Assembly (NCBI RefSeq): GCF_036226685.1 | Contig: NZ_CP109009.1 | Location: 7,715,501-7,779,500, forward strand | From: Streptomyces sp. NBC_00690 | GTDB taxonomy: Bacteria > Actinomycetota > Actinomycetes > Streptomycetales > Streptomycetaceae | DNA length: 64,000 nucleotides | Direction of reading: 5' to 3' | In this document: one piece after another, positions 57,433 through 64,000 of the stretch | How positions within the stretch are numbered: position 1 is the stretch's first letter | Layout of the letters: each line of letters starts with the position of its first letter | The notes under the pieces: generated by a model | The model's input: only the letters and a program-made list of their open reading frames with translations | Databases searched by the model: none | Told to the model about the DNA's origin: nothing | Translations under genes and position numbers: made by a program

Positions 57433-58361
57433 GCGGCCAGTCCGAAGTCGTCCTGCTCGGGCTCGAAGCCTCGGCAGGCCCAGGGGGAGCAGCCGTCGGC
57501 GACGCCCTGCTCCAGCTCGTCCAGGTTGGGTCCGGTGCTGTCGAGGTCCTGCTGGCGGGCGGCCCATTCGGCGGCGGTGACATGGTCGATCGGCGCCTCA
57601 CTGAGGGGGACGCGGGAGCGGTGCAGAAACGCCTGCCCCAGCAGCGGATTTCCGGAGGCGTTCGCGCGAGCGTTACCCTGCCGGATCGCTGCGTCGAATG
57701 CCACAACGTCTTTCCACTCTTCTGGGGAGTCGTCCCTGATGCCCCGCCATTGCGCGTTTCCGTGGAAAGGGCATCCCAGGCAGCTCGACTTCGGAGTGGT
57801 ACCCAGCCCCCGGGCGGTCAGATAGCGGATGCAGTCGGCACGCGACCAGTCCATATCTGCGATGAGGGGGTGCCGGTTGCGCATGTACTTGACGTCGGCG
57901 TCCTTGGCCCGGTGGAATTCATCGGTGGATATGCCGACCCACTGCTCGACGAACACACCCTTCGGAATGCGTACCGGATAGGGGTAGCCGAGGAGTGCCC
58001 GGACCCGCTTCTTTATCGGCTTTATCTTATATTCGCCCGTGCACTGCCGCCGGGTCATCCCAGGTTTGCCGTCCTTGTTTAGAATGTAGAGCGGCATGGA
58101 CGCGAATCGATGATGAGGGTCGAGGGCGTCGTCTCTTATGTTTCCGGAGGAGACCCGCAGGATGGGTATCCCTGCGGGTGTTGCTATTTCACGCTCCAGG
58201 CGTTCGAGGTGGTCGTAAACGGCTCTGGGTTCCCAGCCGGTATCGGCGAAGATGGCGTAATCGACTTTGGGGAGGATGCCTTCGGCGGAGAGGGCGAGCA
58301 TGGCGCTGGACTGAATTCCAGCGCCGAGGGATATCGCCCGGAATTCGGGGGTGTCGGAAAT
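57429..58361 (-). CDS. PAPS-reductase-family (adenine nucleotide alpha hydrolase) protein
   Basis: About 310 residues. The N-terminal ISLGAGIQSSAMLALSAEGI is a PP-loop-like nucleotide-binding strand, followed by VDYAIFADTGWEP. TRRQCTGEYKIKPIKKRVRA and SSCLGCPFHGNAQWRGIRDD provide Cys pairs that could hold an Fe-S cluster, as in PAPS reductases and DndC. The frame has no ATG, GTG or TTG in the right place. The best candidate is an ATT at 58361, seven bases after AAGGA, shortly after the stop of the upstream gene. It overlaps the C5 methyltransferase by 4 nt. Phage- and element-borne copies are common; their substrate is unknown. Confidence 0.8.
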   Translation of the reverse strand: MSDTPEFRAISLGAGIQSSAMLALSAEGILPKVDYAIFADTGWEPRAVYDHLERLEREIATPAGIPILRVSSGNIRDDALDPHHRFASMPLYILNKDGKPGMTRRQCTGEYKIKPIKKRVRALLGYPYPVRIPKGVFVEQWVGISTDEFHRAKDADVKYMRNRHPLIADMDWSRADCIRYLTARGLGTTPKSSCLGCPFHGNAQWRGIRDDSPEEWKDVVAFDAAIRQGNARANASGNPLLGQAFLHRSRVPLSEAPIDHVTAAEWAARQQDLDSTGPNLDELEQGVADGCSPWACRGFEPEQDDFGLAA

Positions 58362-58390
58362 GGTGGTGGTCCTTGTGGGGTGCGGGGGGT

Positions 58391-58875
58391 TCAGCGCCTG
58401 GCAGGTGCGGGGCGGGAGGCGCCGAGTGGATGCGGCGCCGGGGGCGTTGCCGCGGTGGTGGGTGCCGGGCGTGCGGCGAAGGCGGCGCTTACGGCGTCCA
58501 GGCCGTCGGCGAGCTGCCGGGTGGAGAGAGTGGCGTCCCGGAGCCACTCCCAGGCGCCGGGCATCCTGCGCCAGTGCGCGTTGTTGCGGGCCCACGCGAG
58601 GATGTCCGCCGCGTTCTGCAACTGCTCAGCGAGCTGCGCCAGGACGGCGGCCTGCTGTTCGCGTTCCGTTGCCGTGCGCGCGCTCTGAAGAAGTTCGTCC
58701 AGGGCACGGGGAGTGGGCCGGGATCCGCCGGCAGCCCGTAGAGCCGGGCGTGAAGGGATTGCGCAACCGCCCCGACCGGCCCGCCGGAGGACTTGTCGCC
58801 GAACCGCGATGCTGCCCGGGGACGGACGCTGAAGCTGACGATCACATCCCTGGTGGCCGCGCGGGGGTCGATCAC
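58391..58875 (-). pseudogene. element protein, frameshifted at a C/G run
   Basis: The first part (IDPRAATRDVIVSFSVRPRA, FGDKSSGGPVGAVAQSLHAR, LYGLPADPG) and the last part (ALDELLQSARTATEREQQAA, VLAQLAEQLQNAADILAWAR, NNAHWRRMPGAWEWLRDATL) are both good protein but lie in different frames. One extra base in the four-base G run at 58708-58711 would join them as LYGLPADPGPLPRALDELLQ. It is either a real mutation or a sequencing error. The GTG at 58875 is the first start codon, but protein-like sequence (VLRRLVATADPTPHDIARAL) continues upstream to about 58960 with no start. Function unknown. Confidence 0.6.
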
Positions 58876-58963
58876 GTCGGCGAGGGCGCGTGCGATGTCG
58901 TGGGGAGTCGGGTCAGCGGTCGCAACGAGCCTCCGTAAAACGTTCTGGGAATCGCGGTGTCGG

Positions 58964-59359
58964 TCAGCGGGTGTGCCCGCGGGCCGGGGCGCGCGGCGCG
59001 GCGATGCCGGGGCCGGAGGGCGGTGCTTCCCCGAGCGCGTTGAGTGTGGCTTGGCCTGCGGGGGTGAGGAGGACGCGCTGTCCGGTGTACAGACTTGTGC
59101 TCCGGTCCCGCACGATGAGCCCGTCGGCCTGCAGTGCTTCGAAGACGGGCATGGTGATCCGGGCGGAGATCCCGGTGCTGACCCGGGCCAGGCGACGCGA
59201 GAAGTCCCGCACGACGACGCTGTGGCGAGCGATGATCTCCAGCGCCCGGTGCCGGGCGGGGGTGAGCCGGTACACCGGTTCAGGCCACACGGTCGGTGTC
59301 GGGGGCTGGGCGTCGGGTGGAGTGGGGGCGGGCACGAGTGCCTTTCGCATGAACGCCAC
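58964..59359 (-). CDS. small winged-helix protein
   Basis: A 131-residue protein. PVYRLTPARHRALEIIARHS, RITMPVFEALQADGLIVRDR and SLYTGQRVLLTPAGQATLNA form one winged-helix domain (residues 27-115), like a MarR or other DNA-binding unit. The ends are Pro/Ala-rich linkers. Starts at 59359 or 59350 are equally possible. It may regulate transfer or replication genes of the element; I do not know the family. Confidence 0.7.
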   Translation of the reverse strand: MAFMRKALVPAPTPPDAQPPTPTVWPEPVYRLTPARHRALEIIARHSVVVRDFSRRLARVSTGISARITMPVFEALQADGLIVRDRSTSLYTGQRVLLTPAGQATLNALGEAPPSGPGIAAPRAPARGHTR

Positions 59360-59548
59360 TGCCGCTGGGGGTGCTTCAGCGGCCGTGGGCGGTAACGGTC
59401 AGGTTGCGGCTGACCCGGGGGCGGCGTCGTGGACGGCGGGCCAGCAGGAATCAGGTGGACAAGTGGTCCGAGGGTGTCGGTGACCAGGTCACCGCTGCCA
59501 GCGGGTTGCCGCGGGCAGACCAGGACGCGGTTGTCCGCGGGAGGACTG

Positions 59549-60101
59549 TCACCGGCGCACTCCGCCCGGGATCACACTGACCGACGGCCGGGTGCCGGCA
59601 CGGGATCGCAGGGCGGGGGCGAGGGCGCGGGTGATGCCGCCGGCGGCGTAGTGGCAGCAGGTCGCGGCGATGTCGAGATGGTGGGCCGCATCGGCGAGAT
59701 GCCCGGTCATGACCGGGACGGCCTCGGCGTGCCGGACAGCGCGGACGGTTTCCTCGTCGGCCGGCGGACCGGGGAAGGGCGCTCCCTCGTAGGGGTTCTC
59801 GGCCAGTGTGCTGGCGAGGTCGGAGGCGGCCAGGGACGCGGACACGACGGCGCCGGCGATCGTCTCCAGGCTGGAACGGCTCCCCGGAACTGCGGTGTAG
59901 GGACCCCCGTCCAGGGCGTGCAGTCGGGCGAGCGCTCGGGCGGTGAGTTCCTGGGCCTGGATCAGCAGCGGGGGATATCCGGGTGAGGGCGTCGGTGCCG
60001 GGCTGCCAGGTCAGGTCGCGGACCTGGGTGTGCAGGGTCTCGAAGGCGTCTGCCAGCTGGCGCAGTTGCCTGGTTTCTCGGGGGATGTCGGTCGGTTTCA
60101 T
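59549..60101 (-). pseudogene. element protein, frameshifted at a five-G run
   Basis: The protein starts MKPTDIPRETRQLRQLADAF, ETLHTQVRDLTWQPGTDALT and then loses frame. It resumes in another frame as LLIQAQELTARALARLHALD to TCCHYAAGGITRALAPALRS and on to VSVIPGGVRR and a stop. Removing one base from the G run at 59970-59974 gives a continuous protein of about 180 residues. It is helical, with no recognised domain. As with the neighbour at 58391, this is either decay or an assembly/sequencing error. Confidence 0.6.
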
Positions 60102-60137
60102 AGGGTCGGGGGATCCTTCGGCCGGGGCCGGGGCTGG

Positions 60138-60340
60138 GTGTCAGCGGGCGCGGACCTGGTGACTGCGGGCGGTGAACCCGGCCGCAGTCAGGGTCTGCCG
60201 TGCGGTGGGGATGCGGGTGTTGAGGATGACGAAGGTCCAGCCGTCGTCGGTGGAGCCGACGAATACGTCGTGATGGTCGGTGATGCCGATGAGAGTCCTC
60301 GGGTGGAGTCGGGAACGAAGACGGGCGGTGGCGGAGCGCT
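60138..60340 (-). CDS. small protein, start unclear
   Basis: The minus strand encodes LIGITDHHDVFVGSTDDGWT, FVILNTRIPTARQTLTAAGF and TARSHQVRAR before a TGA at 60138. That is compact, protein-like sequence of about 65 residues. It begins just after the coupling-protein stop, but I find no good start codon, so it may be a fragment or use a non-standard start. No family is recognised. Confidence 0.4.
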
Positions 60341-60350
60341 TTGGGGGCGG

Positions 60351-62144
60351 CTACGCGGCCTTCCCGAAGTTGCCCTGCTGGGGTGCGGCCTTGACGACTG
60401 CACGGGCGGTGATGCCCTGAGAGGCGACGGCGGAGGCGGCGGACAGCTTGTCGGCACCGGGTTCCTGGTACCAGGGGCGCAGGTCGAGCATCGCGGCGCG
60501 CATACCGGTGGCGAAGCAGAGCGCGGTGCCCTTGGCGAGGGCGCGGATGGCGTCCGCGGGGAGGATGCGTTCCTGTCGCATGCTGATGCTCGTGGACGTG
60601 CCGGAGTCGGAGGTGGAGGTGGATTTGGTTTCGACGTCGTGGTCGCCGATCAGCCGGGACAGCTTGTCCGCGAAGTCGGGGTCGTCGATGCCGCTCCCGA
60701 TGACCTTGATGGTGGAGGCGGACCACATGGCGTCCATGCCCGCGTCGCCCCACACTTTCTGGCCTTGGCGGTAGGACTGGAGGATGGTGATCGGGATGAT
60801 CCCGCGCGATCCTAGGTGGGAGTACAGGTCGGGCAGGTCGCTGATCTTGCAGACGTTCGCGGCCTCGTCGAGGATCGCGAGCATCGGGGGGTCGAGGCGT
60901 CCGCCGGCGCGTTCGGCCTGGGCGGTCGCTGCCCGCATGACTGAGTCCGCGCACGCGGCGATCAGTGCCGAGGCGCCGCCTCCGCCGTCTTTCGACAGCA
61001 GGTAGAGCGTGTCGGTGGAGGTGACGAACTCGTTCGGCTTGAACTCCGCGATTGCTTCATGGGGGGTGACCCAGCGGGCGATCTCGGTGTTGAGGAGGGC
61101 GGCGGCGTACTGGCGGGCGGTCTCGTAGATGCCGTCCCTGGTTTCCGGAGGGCCCTCCACGGTGCCCTTCAACTGTGCGGCGACGGCGGCGAAGCCGTGA
61201 TCGCGGAGGATGTCGAGCGGGGCCCGGTTCGCGGGGAAGGCGAGCCAGTCCATGACGTCGGTGATCGGCCGCTCGTTGAGCGCTGCGGCGAGAAACAACT
61301 GGGACAGGATGTTGGATCCGGCCTTTGACCAGAAGTCGCCCTGTTGGGAGGCGTCCACGCTGGCGGCGAGGAAGTGCCCGGCGAGCCGTCCGGCGCCGTC
61401 GAGGGTCTTGGCGTCCGCGAGCGGGTTCCACCACATGGTCCGCTCGGCGTGGGCGATCTGCTGCGGGTCCATCGACCACACCCGTCCCACAGCCGACCGC
61501 GCGTCCAAGGTGGCCGTGTAGGCGTCGCCGGCCGCCTTGTTCGAGGTCAGGAGCACCGGGCCGGGCGCCGCGAGGATACTCGGGATCGCCAGGCTGGTGG
61601 TCTTCCCGGAGCGAGGGGCCATGATGGCCACGGCGACGTCCTCGAACCCCATCCGCACCTCGGTCCGGGTGCCCTGGAGGTTGCCGAGAAGGATCCCGGT
61701 GTCGGACGGGGCGATGGACTTCGCGTCCTTGAGACTGGGGCGCAGGGAGCGGGCTTTGGCGGTGATGGCCTTGGCGAGCAGCGGTTCGACATCCTTAGCC
61801 CTGGCCATGCCGGCGACCTTCTTCCGTCCTCCGCTGGTGCCTCGGTGCCGCCGCCAGCACGCGGCGGCGATCACGGCGAGAACGATGAGGAAGGCGGCGG
61901 GGACGATGCGCGTGCCGACGAGAAGGGACGTTTCTCCGAGGTGGGGCCAGAGCCGGTCGGGGTGGAGCAGGGCGTCGGCGGGCTGGTAGGGGGCCCACGG
62001 TTCACCGGTGAGCCGGGCTGAAATATTGCCGCAGAGCCAGGCGGCGTTGGCGGCGGGGACGGCGAGGACGAAAGAGCCGAGGAGGGCCTTGAAGGCGAGG
62101 TCGGTACCGGGGCTGGTACTGGCAGAGGAGGGGGTGTTGGGCAA
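60351..62144 (-). CDS. VirD4/TraG-type coupling protein for conjugation
   Basis: A 597-residue type IV coupling protein. Two N-terminal membrane helices are seen (AFKALLGSFVLAVPAANAAW and LVGTRIVPAAFLIVLAVIAA). Walker A is MAPRSGKTTSLAIP near residues 173-181 and Walker B PPMLAILDEAANVCKI near 416-424. LGSRGIIPITILQSYRQGQK is the usual motif after Walker B. The protein would sit in the membrane and pump DNA to the recipient. The start is a TTG at 62144 with a poor ribosome site. It shows that the right-hand region belongs to a conjugative or mobilisable element. Confidence 0.9.
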   Translation of the reverse strand: MPNTPSSASTSPGTDLAFKALLGSFVLAVPAANAAWLCGNISARLTGEPWAPYQPADALLHPDRLWPHLGETSLLVGTRIVPAAFLIVLAVIAAACWRRHRGTSGGRKKVAGMARAKDVEPLLAKAITAKARSLRPSLKDAKSIAPSDTGILLGNLQGTRTEVRMGFEDVAVAIMAPRSGKTTSLAIPSILAAPGPVLLTSNKAAGDAYTATLDARSAVGRVWSMDPQQIAHAERTMWWNPLADAKTLDGAGRLAGHFLAASVDASQQGDFWSKAGSNILSQLFLAAALNERPITDVMDWLAFPANRAPLDILRDHGFAAVAAQLKGTVEGPPETRDGIYETARQYAAALLNTEIARWVTPHEAIAEFKPNEFVTSTDTLYLLSKDGGGGASALIAACADSVMRAATAQAERAGGRLDPPMLAILDEAANVCKISDLPDLYSHLGSRGIIPITILQSYRQGQKVWGDAGMDAMWSASTIKVIGSGIDDPDFADKLSRLIGDHDVETKSTSTSDSGTSTSISMRQERILPADAIRALAKGTALCFATGMRAAMLDLRPWYQEPGADKLSAASAVASQGITARAVVKAAPQQGNFGKAA

Positions 62145-62180
62145 GGGGAGACGATCCAGGGGCCGGGTGCGGGGGCAGGG

Positions 62181-62945
62181 TTAGCGGCGGGGCGGCGGTG
62201 GAGCCTTCGGCGGGCGCGGACCGGTGACCGGCCGGGGAGAGGCTGGCGCGGTCAGCTGCTGGATGCGGCGCTCCAGCGCGGAGGCGAGCGTGCCGGCGGG
62301 GACGCTCTGGAAGGTGACCTGAGCGCGGTCCCAGGCCGCGGGGGACAGGCGCAGGAGATCTCTGGCCAGAGGTGCGGGGTCGGCCAGCGCACGGGTGAAT
62401 CCGGCGATCAGGGATCGCGGGGCGGTGTCGCTGAAGCGGGCCTGCCAGAGGCGGTTCTCGGGGTCCTCGCCGACGGTTGTGGTGGCGGTCCATGTGTCGT
62501 CACCGCCGCCTTCGAAGTGGGCGAAGCCGTCGGGGGAGGTCAGGCCGCCGTGGTCCCGGGCCGGGAGCCAGCCCGCGGCCAGGAGCGGTGCGTACGGGTC
62601 CGGTTCCGCCGGGACGCAGTGGGGGTGGGTGAGGGCGTCGATGAAGCCCGCGATGGTCTCGACCGGGGTGCGTGCGCCGAAGTTCGCGTACCAGGCGGGC
62701 CGCCCGGCATCCGCGGCGTGGTGGACGTTCCACCACTGGCTGTCGGAGGCGGGCTCCAACCGCAGGAGTGCCTTCTGGCCCGGGCTGGAGAGGATGACGC
62801 GTGGCATCAGAGGGTCGTGTCCGTGACTCCATCCGGCCGCGCGGTGAAGCGGGACGGTGATCCAGGCGGGGTCACCGCTGCCGGCCAGGTGGCGTGGTGC
62901 GATGAAGTCGACCTCGATCGACCCGGGAGCGCTGGGCACGGTCAT
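62181..62945 (-). CDS. DUF317 protein
   Basis: A 254-residue protein with two DUF317-like units: WWNVHHAADAGRPAWYANFG, TPVETIAGFIDALTHPH and GDDTWTATTTVGEDPENRLW then QARFSDTAPRSLIAGFTRAL. A Pro/Arg tail ends it. The ATG at 62945 overlaps the upstream gene's stop by 4 nt, so the open frame upstream is shadow. It belongs to the same element-specific family as the genes at 53596 and 63547. Confidence 0.78.
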   Translation of the reverse strand: MTVPSAPGSIEVDFIAPRHLAGSGDPAWITVPLHRAAGWSHGHDPLMPRVILSSPGQKALLRLEPASDSQWWNVHHAADAGRPAWYANFGARTPVETIAGFIDALTHPHCVPAEPDPYAPLLAAGWLPARDHGGLTSPDGFAHFEGGGDDTWTATTTVGEDPENRLWQARFSDTAPRSLIAGFTRALADPAPLARDLLRLSPAAWDRAQVTFQSVPAGTLASALERRIQQLTAPASPRPVTGPRPPKAPPPPRR

Positions 62946-63541
62946 CGCCGGACCACCGGTGCGCAGGCCGTGGCCGGGCTCGGCGCGGGAGCGGTGGTGA
63001 ACAGTCGCGGGGGCGTGTGCTGGGCGGCTTCGTGGATCTCCAGGACCGCCTGGCCGTGGTGCGACCACTCATGGAGGTAGTGCGACGCCTCCGCGTTGCG
63101 TTCGGCGAGCGGCTCGTCGTACTCCTCGGTGCCCGGACCGGCGAACGGCGGCAGAGCGTCGCGGACGTCGATCCACGCGCGCTGGAGGTCGGAGAGGTGG
63201 TCCAGCGCGGAGCCGAGGGTGGAGACCTGCCACCCCCACCGGTGCTGCATGCCCCACCGTTTCGGCTGGAGTGCGGACGAGATGTTCTGCATCTGCGTGT
63301 TGGCGGTGGCGATCAGGTCCTTGGCGCCGTAGCGGACGCCGGTGAAGGCATGCCACAGTTCCGCGTCACGCCGCCGCTCGCGCTGCCGGTAGGCGATGGG
63401 GTCGTGGGGGTGGTGGTCGGGGTCGGTGTGGGTCTCGGCATAGGACTCCCAGGCAGTGGTGATCTGTGCGCTTTCACGGATGAACCGGGCGAGGTGCTGG
63501 AGCCGAAGCCGGTGAATGTCCTGCGGGAGGGGAACGGTCAA
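62942..63541 (-). CDS. element protein of unknown function
   Basis: A 199-residue, mainly helical protein (DIHRLRLQHLARFIRESAQI, YGAKDLIATANTQMQNISSA, TLGSALDHLSDLQRAWIDVR, HYLHEWSHHGQAVLEIHEAA). It starts TTG at 63541 with AAGGA ten bases upstream. It lies between two DUF317 genes and overlaps the next by 4 nt. No domain is recognised. Confidence 0.7.
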   Translation of the reverse strand: MTVPLPQDIHRLRLQHLARFIRESAQITTAWESYAETHTDPDHHPHDPIAYRQRERRRDAELWHAFTGVRYGAKDLIATANTQMQNISSALQPKRWGMQHRWGWQVSTLGSALDHLSDLQRAWIDVRDALPPFAGPGTEEYDEPLAERNAEASHYLHEWSHHGQAVLEIHEAAQHTPPRLFTTAPAPSPATACAPVVRR

Positions 63542-63546
63542 GAGGC

Positions 63547-64000
63547 TTATTTCCTTCGGTTGTTCGGGTCATCGGCGCCGTGCCGGGGCTCGGCGGCGGG
63601 ACGGGCGGGGGCCGGTGCGGTGCGGTGGCCGAGAGGCGCAGGCGGGTTGCACGAGGACCAGGCGGCTGTGAGGCGGGCGTGGTGGGCGCCGATGACGTCC
63701 ATGGACGACAGGCGGCCGGGGGCCCGGACGGCGCTGGGGTGGCCGAGCGGGTCGGCCCGCCGGCGCTGGACCGGTTCGCTGCTGACGAGCGCGCGGGCGA
63801 ATCCCGCGAGCACATGCGCCGGGGCGCTCTCGTAGATCCGGGCGTCCCAGACCTTCTCGCTGTCTCCCGGGCGGCCGGCGGCGGAGAACTCCCAGACGAA
63901 GGAGTCGCAGTATCCGGGGTCGAACGGCCGCCGGTGCGCGGTCAGGAGCCGGTCGGGGGAGCTGGCCCGGGCGGTGCCATCCCCGTGCAGGGTGCAGGTC
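63547..64000 (-). CDS. DUF317 protein, C-terminal part (runs off window)
   Basis: The last 150 codons of a gene entering from the right edge. SFVWEFSAAGRPGDSEKVWD, ARIYESAPAHVLAGFARALV and SSMDVIGAHHARLTAAWSS follow the DUF317 order (strand pair, then AP..VLAGFARALV helix). A basic tail ends at 63547, five bases before the next start. The N-terminal half is outside the window. Confidence 0.7.
   Translation of the reverse strand, partial: TCTLHGDGTARASSPDRLLTAHRRPFDPGYCDSFVWEFSAAGRPGDSEKVWDARIYESAPAHVLAGFARALVSSEPVQRRRADPLGHPSAVRAPGRLSSMDVIGAHHARLTAAWSSCNPPAPLGHRTAPAPARPAAEPRHGADDPNNRRK

Noticed and set aside
1..64000. CRISPR array or retron
   Set aside because: I found no regularly spaced direct repeats with unique spacers, no Cas motif and no reverse transcriptase motif (YxDD) in any plausible gene.

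Overview
The window is GC-rich actinobacterial DNA, very probably from a Streptomyces. The signs are GTG/TTG starts, GC-biased third codon positions, XRE/DUF397 regulator pairs, DUF317 proteins of mycelial mobile elements, and a complete Pgl (BREX type 2) phage-resistance system of the kind first found in Streptomyces. No housekeeping gene is intact. The window is a dense defence island merging into a conjugative element, with remnant-filled scars between modules.

Layout. (1) 1-374: start of an OLD-type ATPase/nuclease leaving the window; then a decayed TetR gene. (2) 883-9732, minus strand: a pPIWI-RE system of XRE regulator, PD-(D/E)XK nuclease, small helical partner, DinG-like helicase and pPIWI-RE. 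(3) 9.7-11.7 kb: a scar with SDR, RNA-methyltransferase, winged-helix and PIN remnants, a terminator and six GAGCGTCA repeats resembling integrase arm sites. (4) 11749-35822, minus strand: a complete BREX type 2 set read pglW > HEPN-like > KGGVGR ATPase > P-loop ATPase > pglX, then pglY > pglZ > brxD > brxHI. A small ATPase and a divergent XRE/DUF397 pair split the two halves. (5) 36.0-38.8 kb: a second scar that shares repeats and remnants with the first, holding the intact copy of a winged-helix gene. (6) 38853-42425, plus strand: an ABC three-component (ABC-3C) system with DUF4297 nuclease, middle component and Rad50-like ATPase. (7) 42.5-45.2 kb: a damaged antitoxin-PIN locus, a tRNA-Arg 3' fragment with terminator, and a lone PD-(D/E)XK/DUF5655-like protein. 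(8) 45248-53344, minus strand: Wadjet jetABCD. (9) 53596-64000, minus strand: cargo of an integrative/conjugative element with DUF317 proteins, a VirD4/TraG coupling protein, a DnaB-N-domain protein, a C5 DNA methyltransferase and a PAPS-reductase-family protein. Two genes here are broken at G/C runs.

Function. At least four separate anti-invader systems lie head to tail: pPIWI-RE, BREX/Pgl, ABC-3C and Wadjet. Genes within each system are mostly joined by ATGA overlaps, so each is probably one translationally coupled operon. The least-described part is the three-gene HEPN-like/KGGVGR/P-loop cassette inside the pgl operon between pglW and pglX. Duplicated sequences at 11.06-11.7 kb and 36.1-43 kb suggest that the BREX block was gained, or could be lost, as a unit. 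All assignments come from reading motifs and gene order; no database search was run.
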